A stretch of DNA of 19,392 nucleotides from Anaerolineales bacterium (GTDB lineage: Bacteria; Chloroflexota; Anaerolineae; Anaerolineales; UBA6663): assembly GCA_017999235.1 (NCBI GenBank), contig JAGOBN010000013.1, positions 1-19,392 on the forward strand. The letters are read 5' to 3'. The notes below the pieces were generated by a model, which was given only the letters and a program-made list of their open reading frames with translations, did no database searches and had not been told where the DNA came from. This document shows positions 1 through 6,638 of this stretch, one piece after another. Position 1 is the first letter of the stretch. Every line of letters starts with the position of its first letter. A program made the position numbers and the translations under genes.

Positions 1-1
1 G

Positions 2-2005
2 GCTGCGGGCTAAGGCGTCCACTAATTCATCGTACCCCCGGCCGGCCGGCAGCGGCAGCCCGAGCTTGGTCTCCACATCCGTGAACAGGCGCACCCCGGC
101 CGGATTAATCAGCTGCAGCCGGCCGGCGGCATCCAGCACCAAGATCGCGTCCGCGGCTGAACGCAGCACCGCCGTCAACCGATGGCGTTCCTGGTCCACC
201 GACTCAAACAAGCGAATGCGCTCCAGGGCGGAGATGACCTGCGCCGCCAGGGTCTCCAGCAGCACCCGGTCGCTCTCTTGGAAGCTGTTGGGCTGGCGGC
301 TATGAATGGCCAGCACGCCGGCCACCTGGCCCGCCAGGCGCATCGGCACCGCCACCGCGGAGTGCGTGGGCAGCGGGCCGGTGCCGGCCCGAGCGCCAGT
401 GCGCTCTTCCACCCCGCCGGAGAGGTACGCGGGCTGGCCGGTGGCCGCCACTTCTTGCGGGGCCAGCGCCATCATGGACAGGCGCGGGGCATTCTCAGCG
501 CCGGCCTGGCTGCGCAAGACCAGATGGCCGGCCTCCAGCCACCAAAGCGTGACCACCGGATAACCCAGGGCCGAGCTCATCAACTGCGGCAGACGCTCGA
601 ACAGCGCCGCCGACTGCGTGAATTGCCCGATGGCGTGGGTGAGCGTGTTCAGCGCCACCAGTTCTTTGACGCGCTTGTGCTCCACCGCGTAGAGCTGGGC
701 GTTCTCGATGGCGATGGCCGCCTGGCTGGCGATGACGTGCAGCAGGCCGAGATGGTCGGCCGTGAACTGGCCGGGCTGCGCGTGGACCAGGGTCAGCGCG
801 CCGATGACGCCGCGCCGGCCCAGCAGCGGCACGCACGCCACCGCGCGCACCGGGCCGCCGGCCTGATACCACCGCGCCTCGCCGTCCGTGTCGGTGATCA
901 GCAGCCCGGTGCGGGTGTTCACCACCTCGGCAATCAAGCCCTTGGTCATCAACCAGGGCTGGGCCTTATCCCAATCCCAGCCGGGGATGGCGCGCGGGGA
1001 GTCCACGCTGGAAAAAATCTGGTCATCCAGGTTGAGGACCAGCAAATGCGCGCTGCCCGCGCCCAGCGTCTCCACCGCCCGGCGCAGAACCACGCTGGCC
1101 AGTTCGCTCACGTCCAGGCGCGCGCTCAATTCCTGGCCGATCTGCGGCAGCAGGCTCAGTTCACGGTTGCGCCGGCGCAGCAGGTCTTCGGCGTGTTTCA
1201 CGCGCAGCTTGGACCGCACGCGCGCGGCCAGCTCGCGCCAATCAAACGGTTTGGTAACATAGTCGTCGGCGCCGAGGCCCAGCCCCTCGCGCACATCGCG
1301 CACCGAGGTGCGCGCGGCTGTCAGCACAATGATGGGGATGTGTGCCACCTGCGGATCGGCGCGCACCTCCGCCAGCACCTCGAAGCCGCTCTTCTTGGGC
1401 ATGTTGACGTCAAGCAGCACCAGATCCGGGAGTTCCGCCCGGATCTTGTCCAGCGTCTCCTGGCCATCGACCGCCACGCTGAAATCATAGCCCTCGCTCT
1501 GCAGGCGCGTGGCCAGCAGATGGACGTTATCCGGCTGATCATCGGCGATGAGGATCTTGAACTGCGCCGGGGCCGGCTTGACGGCCGCCGCTTCCGGCCG
1601 GGGCGCCGCCTGGTTTTCCAGGGCCTGGTTGACGATCTCGCGGATTTTGTCCGGCTGGACGGGCTTGATCAGGTAATGGTTGACCTTGAGCCGGCGCGCG
1701 GTGGCGGCCAGGCCGGGGCTGTCATAGGCGGTGACGAGGATGATCTGGCCGGGCTCATGCCCATTCTGCAAGCGCTCGATCAACTCCAGGCCGTTCATGC
1801 CCGGCATCATGAAATCCGTGATCAGCACTTCCACGGAATGCTGGCCGATCATTTCCAGCGCTTCCGGCCCGCTGCGCGCCGTCAGCACTTCCACCGGTTT
1901 GCTGAATTGTCTTAAAGCCCGCGCCAACATGGAGGCGGTGTTGGGGTGGTCGTCAACGATCAGAATCCGGGCCGGCCCAGAGGTGGGTAGGAAAGTAGAT
2001 GCCAT
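2..2005 (-). CDS. REC-REC-GAF-GAF-PAS signalling protein (C-terminus beyond left edge)
   Basis: Cytoplasmic signalling protein; 668 codons lie in the window and the frame is open to the left edge, so the C-terminus (possibly a kinase or other output domain) is unseen. Receiver domain 1 spans about residues 11-130 with the acidic pair D18/D19, phospho-acceptor D64 in ITDFMMPG, and a later LIKP lysine. A second receiver follows at about 147-265 (IADD, acceptor D199 in LLDVNMP, VTKPFDW). Two GAF domains lie at about 280-435 and 445-600, each ending in the usual AIENAQLY/ALERIRLF type helix, and a PAS domain begins near 610 (AILVLDAAGRL). The ATG at 2005 is chosen because a candidate -10 box (CATAAT) ends 7 nt before it. 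It follows the OmpR-type regulator gene by 102 bp on the same strand. Two tandem receivers at the N-terminus suggest it integrates phosphoryl signals, perhaps from the adjacent kinase; that link is inference. Confidence 0.88.
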   Translation of the reverse strand, partial: MASTFLPTSGPARILIVDDHPNTASMLARALRQFSKPVEVLTARSGPEALEMIGQHSVEVLITDFMMPGMNGLELIERLQNGHEPGQIILVTAYDSPGLAATARRLKVNHYLIKPVQPDKIREIVNQALENQAAPRPEAAAVKPAPAQFKILIADDQPDNVHLLATRLQSEGYDFSVAVDGQETLDKIRAELPDLVLLDVNMPKKSGFEVLAEVRADPQVAHIPIIVLTAARTSVRDVREGLGLGADDYVTKPFDWRELAARVRSKLRVKHAEDLLRRRNRELSLLPQIGQELSARLDVSELASVVLRRAVETLGAGSAHLLVLNLDDQIFSSVDSPRAIPGWDWDKAQPWLMTKGLIAEVVNTRTGLLITDTDGEARWYQAGGPVRAVACVPLLGRRGVIGALTLVHAQPGQFTADHLGLLHVIASQAAIAIENAQLYAVEHKRVKELVALNTLTHAIGQFTQSAALFERLPQLMSSALGYPVVTLWWLEAGHLVLRSQAGAENAPRLSMMALAPQEVAATGQPAYLSGGVEERTGARAGTGPLPTHSAVAVPMRLAGQVAGVLAIHSRQPNSFQESDRVLLETLAAQVISALERIRLFESVDQERHRLTAVLRSAADAILVLDAAGRLQLINPAGVRLFTDVETKLGLPLPAGRGYDELVDALARS

Positions 2006-2012
2006 AACTCCA

Positions 2013-2042
2013 ATTATGCAAAGGAGTCTATGGGCCTGACGA
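2013..2042 (-). promoter_or_regulatory. Candidate promoter of the REC-REC-GAF gene, nearly leaderless
   Basis: On the minus strand a -35-like TCGTCA (2037-2042) is separated by 18 nt from CATAAT (2013-2018), preceded by TTG. The predicted start site falls at or next to the ATG at 2005, so the transcript would have almost no leader. GGAG lies only 2 nt from the ATG, too close for a normal ribosome binding site. The -35 matches consensus at 4 of 6 positions, so support is moderate. Confidence 0.45.
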
Positions 2043-2107
2043 TAGCGTTACGTGGGGATGGTTGGGGCGGGTTAAAGACTCGTTTCACGCCCCCGCCGCG
2101 GCGCGCG

Positions 2108-2905
2108 CTAATCAACCACCAAGCGATACCCGATCCCGCGCACATTGAGGATGTGGTGCGGGTTGCTGGGGTCCGGCTCCAGCGAGTCGCGCAGCTCATG
2201 GATGTGCCATTTGGCTAGTTCCTGCGCCTCGCGCCGATCCGCCTGATAGCCCTGCGCCTCGGTCACCAAGGTTTGGTAATCCACCACATCCGGCGCGTGG
2301 CGGGTGAGGACCACCAGATAGTCAAAAGCCGAGGGCGGCAGCGTGAGGTCCCGCTCGCCAAACAGCGCGCGGCGGGCCTGCAAATCCACGGTCAGCGTGC
2401 CGCGCTTGAGAAAGCGGTCGTTGGGCAAGGCGGCCGGCGAGGCGGTGGGCAGCAGGCTCTCCTCCAGCCGGCGGAGCTCATCCTGCAGGCCCGCGATCTG
2501 CGCCTGCAGTTCGCGCCGGCGGCGCTCGACGATCTGCTTCTTGAGGATGTTCTCGGTGCGCGCCAGCAGGAACTCGGGATTGAGGGGCTTGAGCAAGTAA
2601 TCGGCCGCCCCCAGCCGCATCGCCTCGATGGCGGTCTCCAGGGACGCGAACGCCGTAAACATGACCACCGGCATCTGGGGATACAACTGCTGGACCTCGC
2701 GCAGGACTTGCAAGCCGTCCATCTCCGGCAGATGAATGTCCAAATAGGTCAGGTCATACGAAGAGGCCGCCAGGCGCTGCAGGCCTTCCGGCCCGGTGGC
2801 GGCGGCGGTCACTTCACAGCCGGCCTGGCGCAGGATGCGCGTTAAAGTCTGGCGCAGGCTGGGCTCGTCCTCGATAATCAAAACGCGGCCTGAGAGTGTG
2901 GTCAT
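2108..2905 (-). CDS. OmpR-type response regulator with internal coiled coil
   Basis: Transcription factor of a two-component system, 265 aa. The receiver domain covers residues 6-120: acidic pair E12/D13, phospho-acceptor D56 in LTYLDIHLP, switch T84 in MFTAF, and K106 in LLKPL. A charged heptad-like helix follows (about 120-150, rich in R, E, Q, L), then a winged-helix DNA-binding domain (about 165-265) ending with the family's RGIGYRL signature. The linker helix is longer than in PhoB/OmpR and could add a dimerisation element. The ATG at 2905 is supported by a good Shine-Dalgarno (AAGGAGAGG just upstream), unlike several neighbours that look leaderless. The gene begins 23 bp after the histidine kinase stop, so it is almost certainly the cognate regulator; its target genes cannot be read from the sequence. 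Confidence 0.93.
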   Translation of the reverse strand: MTTLSGRVLIIEDEPSLRQTLTRILRQAGCEVTAAATGPEGLQRLAASSYDLTYLDIHLPEMDGLQVLREVQQLYPQMPVVMFTAFASLETAIEAMRLGAADYLLKPLNPEFLLARTENILKKQIVERRRRELQAQIAGLQDELRRLEESLLPTASPAALPNDRFLKRGTLTVDLQARRALFGERDLTLPPSAFDYLVVLTRHAPDVVDYQTLVTEAQGYQADRREAQELAKWHIHELRDSLEPDPSNPHHILNVRGIGYRLVVD

Positions 2906-2928
2906 ACGCCTCTCCTTGCAGAATAGAA

Positions 2929-5247
2929 TCAGGCGGCGGGGTCGGCGCTGCCCGCGACCTCGGCCCGCACCACCGGCAGCCAGACGCGAAACGTACTGCC
3001 CTGACCCAAGCGGCTGTCAACTTCCACGCGCCCCAAATGGCGCTGGATGATCTCGTGGGTGATAAACAGCCCCAAGCCGGTGCCGCCCTCTTTCTTCGTA
3101 AAAAACGGCTCGAAGATGCTGGGCAAGTCGGCCGGGTCGATGCCGGCGCCGGTGTCGCTGACCGTCACCAGCACTTCGCCCTGCTCCGGCAAGTGCCGGG
3201 TTTGGACCGTCAACTGGCCGCCGGCCGGCATGGCTTCCACGGCATTGAGGCTGAGGTTCAACAAGACCTGCTTTAGCTGGTCGCGGATGCCCGGCACGGG
3301 CGGCAAGCCGGCCGCCGGCTCAAAGACAAACCGCACCTGGCTGTGGCGCAGGTGGGTGGCGATCAGCCGTTGAACGTCTTCGATCAGCACATTCACCATC
3401 TCCGGCCGGAACTGCTCGGCGGAGGCCGGCCGGTAGGTCTCGCGCAGGCGGCTGATCAGCTCAGCCATGCGGTCGGCCTCGGTCAACGCCACCTGCAAAT
3501 CCTCGCGCGATTGCGGCCCCAGCGCGGCCTCCTGCTTCACCAGATAGAGCGAGTTCTGGATGGCCTGCAGCGGGTTGTTCAGCTCGTGCGCCACGGAGGC
3601 CACCAGCCGGCCCATGGCCGCCAGCTTCTCGGTCTGCACCAGGCGCGCGCGCATGGATTTTTCGTAACGCAGCGATTTTTCCAGATCCGCGTACAGGCGC
3701 GCGTTCTGGATGGCCAGCGAGGCCTGCCCAATGAACCCGACCAGTTTCTGCGCGTGTTCGGCGCGGTAGAAGCCCGGCTCCAGCTTATCCAAGGAAAAGA
3801 ACGCCACCGCGCCTTCGGATTGGATCAGGATGGGCGCGCCCAGCCAGGAGCGCGCCGGCGCCGCGATCTCCCGCGGCAGCCAATGCGGGTCGGCGCGCAC
3901 ATCCGGCACCGCCAGCGGCTGGCCCGTCTGGGCCATGTGCCGCAAGCGCGGGAGGGCGGCCACCTCCAGGGACAGGCCGCGCACGGCCTGCACCAGCTCC
4001 GGGCCAAAGCGGTCGTAACCGCGCAGGCGCGCGGTGCGGGCGCGGCCGGTCTTGGGATCAACCAGCAGCAGCAGGGCGGCGTCATACGGCACCAGCCGGC
4101 CGATCTGCTCCAAGAGCCGGTCCAGAATCTGCTCGAAGACCAGGGTGGAGCTGAGGATCTTGCCGATGTCGCCCAGGCTCTCGGCATCCCGGCGGGCCGC
4201 GCTCTCCGCCGACAGCAGGCGGGCGTTTTCAATGGCCAGGGCCGCCTGCAGGCCCAGCGTCTTGAGCAGCTGCTCATCGTCGGTGGAGAAGGCGTACCGC
4301 TCCACGCTCTGCACGCTGATGGTCCCCAGCCGGCGGTCGCCGCTCTGCACCGGGGCCACCAACAGCGAGCGCAGATTCGGGATGCGGCTGGAGGGCAGGT
4401 AACGCGGGTCGGTGAGGATATCCGCGACATTGATGGACACGCCTTCGGCCATCACGCGGCCGGCGATGCCCTCCCCCGGCCGCATGGACAGCTCCGAGCG
4501 GGTGAGCCGCTCCAGGCTGGAGAAGGCGGCCGGCCGCAGGGCCTGCGCGTCGGCGTCCAGCAGGTGGATGACGGCGCGCTGGACGCGCGGGATGATCTGC
4601 CGCGCGGCGTCCACGATCATCTGCAGAATCTGGTCGAGGTTGTGGGTCTCATTGAGCGCCTGGCTGATGACGCTCATCGCCTCGCTCTCCTGCAGCCGGC
4701 GCTGAATGCGGGCGTGCTGGCGGGCGTTGCCAATGGCGATGGCGGCCCAGCTGGCCGCGGCCGTCAATAGCTCCGCCTCGCCTGGCCGGGTGGCGGGCGG
4801 GGTGGTATAGAGCGCTTCCAAGACGCCGATCACCTGGCCTTGCCAGTGCAGCGGCGCCGCCAGCAGCACGCGGGCCGGCGCCGAGCCAAACTGTTCCAGC
4901 GGCGGGTGCAGCGCTGCCAGCTGGTCGGCCGCGTACGCCAGCACCGGGGCGGACGTCTGCAGCACCTGGCCGGCGAGGCCGGCGCCGCTCGGCATCCGCT
5001 GGCCGACCAGCGCGGCGGCCTCCGCGCCCCCGACCGCGGCCAGGCTGATTTGATCGGCTTCGACCAGCAGGATCGCGACGCTGTCGGCCGCCAGCAGGAG
5101 CTTGGCCTCCGCCAGCACGCGGTCCAGCACAACGGCCTGATCCAGGCTGGAGGCCGCCGCCTGCCCCAGCTGCACCAGCGCGGCCAGTTGGCGCGCGCTC
5201 TTTTCAACTCCGGCTTGATACGGCAAGGGGCTGACCCGGCGTTCCAT
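2929..5247 (-). CDS. Soluble GAF-GAF-GAF sensor histidine kinase
   Basis: Two-component sensor kinase, 772 aa from the ATG; a GTG one codon upstream (5250) is an equally possible start. Three tandem GAF domains occupy about residues 20-180, 190-350 and 360-520. A HisKA dimerisation domain has phospho-accepting H554 in ASVAHELNNPL. The HATPase_c domain (about 645-755) has its N box in LLNLSLNAVEAM, the G1 box DTGAGI at about 698, the F box FEPFFTKKE and the G2 box GGTGLGL. No transmembrane segment or signal peptide is visible, so it senses a cytoplasmic or diffusible signal through the GAF domains; the ligand is unknown. The start codon lies 4 nt after the amidase stop, so the two genes are probably translationally coupled, and the response regulator follows 23 bp downstream. 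The HELNNPL H-box resembles NtrB-like kinases rather than the EnvZ type. Confidence 0.93.
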   Translation of the reverse strand: MERRVSPLPYQAGVEKSARQLAALVQLGQAAASSLDQAVVLDRVLAEAKLLLAADSVAILLVEADQISLAAVGGAEAAALVGQRMPSGAGLAGQVLQTSAPVLAYAADQLAALHPPLEQFGSAPARVLLAAPLHWQGQVIGVLEALYTTPPATRPGEAELLTAAASWAAIAIGNARQHARIQRRLQESEAMSVISQALNETHNLDQILQMIVDAARQIIPRVQRAVIHLLDADAQALRPAAFSSLERLTRSELSMRPGEGIAGRVMAEGVSINVADILTDPRYLPSSRIPNLRSLLVAPVQSGDRRLGTISVQSVERYAFSTDDEQLLKTLGLQAALAIENARLLSAESAARRDAESLGDIGKILSSTLVFEQILDRLLEQIGRLVPYDAALLLLVDPKTGRARTARLRGYDRFGPELVQAVRGLSLEVAALPRLRHMAQTGQPLAVPDVRADPHWLPREIAAPARSWLGAPILIQSEGAVAFFSLDKLEPGFYRAEHAQKLVGFIGQASLAIQNARLYADLEKSLRYEKSMRARLVQTEKLAAMGRLVASVAHELNNPLQAIQNSLYLVKQEAALGPQSREDLQVALTEADRMAELISRLRETYRPASAEQFRPEMVNVLIEDVQRLIATHLRHSQVRFVFEPAAGLPPVPGIRDQLKQVLLNLSLNAVEAMPAGGQLTVQTRHLPEQGEVLVTVSDTGAGIDPADLPSIFEPFFTKKEGGTGLGLFITHEIIQRHLGRVEVDSRLGQGSTFRVWLPVVRAEVAGSADPAA

Positions 5248-5251
5248 CACG

Positions 5252-6043
5252 TCAGGGCGCGAGCGTGGGCGCGGCCGAGCCCACCGGCTCGCCGCGTGCG
5301 TAACAGAGGATGCCGTCGATGATGCCCTGCGCCACGCGCTGCGGCTCCTCGGTCAGGATTTTGCGGTCCAGGTTGAGGAAGCCAGTCTCGATGATGGCGG
5401 CCGGGGTGGTGTCCGCGATCTCGTAGAAGCTGTGATACTGCGTCATGTCCCGGGTGACCGTATTGGCGTGGAAGCTCAGGCCGGTGACGGCGGCATAGCG
5501 CTCGGTCAGACAGGCGGCCAGCCGCGCCGAGTCATTGCGCGCGCGGCTTTCCAGGGCGCCGGCCACCTTATAGCCGGTGGCCAGGTCATTAATGTATTCG
5601 CACGAGTCGTTGTGGATCGAGACCAGGGCGATGGATTGGTATTGCTCCAGCTGGTTGTCGAACTCATCCAGCAGATCCACCTGGAAGCCGCTGGCCTCCA
5701 GCCCGACCTTGACACGGGTGGCGATATCCAAGTTCACCTGGGCTTCGGTTAACCCGTCCGGGCAGACGGCGCCGGCGTCGTTGCCTTTATGTCCGGCCAC
5801 CAGCCCCACCCGCGGCAAGGCCCGGACCGGCGTGACGGTCGGCGGGAGCGGGGTGTTGCTCACCACCTCCACGCGCTGGAAATCCAGCGCGCCGGCCAGC
5901 TGGGACATCAGCGTCGCCGGCGAGAAGACCCCCGGTGTCCACACGGTAAAGACGGTGGCCAGGGTGAGGCCGACGACGACCACCAGCCCCACCTGCCGCA
6001 GCGCCTGGGTCAGAATATAGAGGAATGAAGCCGGACGTTGCAC
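5252..6043 (-). CDS. Membrane-anchored N-acetylmuramoyl-L-alanine amidase (Amidase_3)
   Basis: Zinc amidase that cleaves the bond between N-acetylmuramic acid and L-alanine in peptidoglycan; 263 aa from the GTG at 6043. One transmembrane segment lies at about residues 18-36 (GLVVVVGLTL and following), then a roughly 40-residue linker, then the catalytic domain outside the membrane. The Amidase_3 ligands and catalytic residues are visible: H85 (VAGHKGND), E100 (TEAQVNL), H144 (VSIHNDS) and the glutamate E219 in AIIETGFLN. There is no LysM, SH3 or AMIN cell-wall-binding domain. An upstream in-frame TTG at 6079 is rejected as the start because it coincides with the predicted -35 hexamer, and the -10 box ends 7 nt before the GTG. 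The gene is first in the operon with the sensor kinase, overlapping its start region closely. It may act in wall turnover or be part of a wall-sensing circuit (inference). Confidence 0.87.
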   Translation of the reverse strand: MQRPASFLYILTQALRQVGLVVVVGLTLATVFTVWTPGVFSPATLMSQLAGALDFQRVEVVSNTPLPPTVTPVRALPRVGLVAGHKGNDAGAVCPDGLTEAQVNLDIATRVKVGLEASGFQVDLLDEFDNQLEQYQSIALVSIHNDSCEYINDLATGYKVAGALESRARNDSARLAACLTERYAAVTGLSFHANTVTRDMTQYHSFYEIADTTPAAIIETGFLNLDRKILTEEPQRVAQGIIDGILCYARGEPVGSAAPTLAP

Positions 6044-6050
6044 GGCGCGA

Positions 6051-6079
6051 ATAGTACACGCGCGGCAAGTTTCGGGCAA
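6051..6079 (-). promoter_or_regulatory. Promoter of the amidase-kinase operon, leaderless
   Basis: On the minus strand TTGCCC (6074-6079) and TACTAT (6051-6056) are spaced exactly 17 nt, a good housekeeping-sigma promoter. Only 7 nt separate the -10 box from the GTG at 6043, so transcription should begin at the start codon itself. No Shine-Dalgarno is seen. This pair decides the amidase start. Confidence 0.65.
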
Positions 6080-6112
6080 GTGAGCGCCGGGACAGCGGCC
6101 CGGCGCTTGCCG
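6074..6112. promoter_or_regulatory. Shared dyad between two divergent promoters (operator candidate)
   Basis: A perfect 9-bp inverted repeat, AGCGCCGGG (6083-6091) and CCCGGCGCT (6099-6107), has a 7-nt centre. The symmetry continues outward after a 2-nt bulge: CGGGCAAG on the left pairs with CTTGCCGG on the right, and these outer arms contain the -35 boxes of the amidase (6074-6079) and lipid kinase (6107-6112) promoters. A dimeric regulator bound here would cover both -35 elements. The site could instead form an RNA hairpin, but neither predicted transcript includes it, so a DNA operator is the better reading. Confidence 0.5.
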
Positions 6113-6135
6113 GCGCCGGCCAACCGCGCTATAGT
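6107..6135 (+). promoter_or_regulatory. Promoter of the lipid kinase gene, nearly leaderless
   Basis: TTGCCG (6107-6112) and TATAGT (6130-6135) are spaced exactly 17 nt. The -10 box ends 9 nt before the ATG at 6145, leaving a leader of about 2-3 nt. No Shine-Dalgarno precedes the ATG. A 12-bp GC palindrome, GCCGGCGCCGGC (6109-6120), lies in the -35/spacer region. Confidence 0.65.
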
Positions 6136-6144
6136 GCCGCCATC

Positions 6145-6561
6145 ATGGCTGCCCCCGCCGCGCCCCGCCGCCGCGCCGCCAATCGACTCGCCGCTTTCCG
6201 CCACGCCTTTCACGGCTGGTGGTATGTGGTGCGGACCCAGGAAAACGCCTGGATTCATGCGCTGGCCTCGGCCGCGGTATTTGTCATGAGCGGCTGGCTG
6301 GGGCTGGACCCCACCCAGTGGGCGATTATCTTTTTGACGGTCGCCCTGGTCTGGGCCTCGGAATTCATCAACACTTCCATTGAAGCCACGGTGGACCTGG
6401 CCTCGCCCGAGCTCCACCCCTTGGCCAAAATCGGCAAGGATGTGGGCGCCGCCGCCGTACTGGTGGCCGCGCTTAACGCCGTGATCGTGGGCCTGCTGAT
6501 CCTGGGGCCGCCGCTGTGGACCAAATTAGTTGAGTGGTATAGCCGTCTGGTGGTCAAGTAG
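6145..6561 (+). CDS. dgkA: Diacylglycerol kinase / undecaprenol kinase (DgkA family)
   Basis: Small integral membrane kinase, 138 aa, that phosphorylates a membrane lipid alcohol with ATP. In Gram-positive and related bacteria the substrate is usually undecaprenol, feeding the lipid carrier of wall synthesis; in E. coli it is diacylglycerol. An amphipathic, arginine-rich N-terminus is followed by three membrane segments (about 38-56, 58-78, 101-121). The family signature is complete: E33 (TQENAW), E73 and N76 in ASEFINTSIE, E80, D84, then K95/K98 and D99 in AKIGKDVGAAAV. Length is normal for the family with a short C-terminal extension. It is divergent from the amidase and shares its promoter region. 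The gene symbol follows the family; the substrate preference cannot be decided from sequence. Confidence 0.9.
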   Translation: MAAPAAPRRRAANRLAAFRHAFHGWWYVVRTQENAWIHALASAAVFVMSGWLGLDPTQWAIIFLTVALVWASEFINTSIEATVDLASPELHPLAKIGKDVGAAAVLVAALNAVIVGLLILGPPLWTKLVEWYSRLVVK

Positions 6562-6638
6562 CCGGGTGGTCCCAGCCGCTGACCCGCCGGCCCGCGGACG
6601 CCGCCGCCATTCTACCCGCCGACCAAGCGATCAAACTC

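Noticed and set aside
182..1915. 577-codon open frame on the plus strand
   Set aside because: It is codon-for-codon antisense to the REC-REC-GAF-GAF gene, which has clear motifs. Its protein is Gln/Arg/His-rich without any domain; GC-rich DNA gives such shadows.
6044..6079. 12-residue N-terminal extension of the amidase from TTG 6079
   Set aside because: The TTG coincides with the -35 hexamer of a well-spaced promoter whose start site falls at the GTG at 6043.
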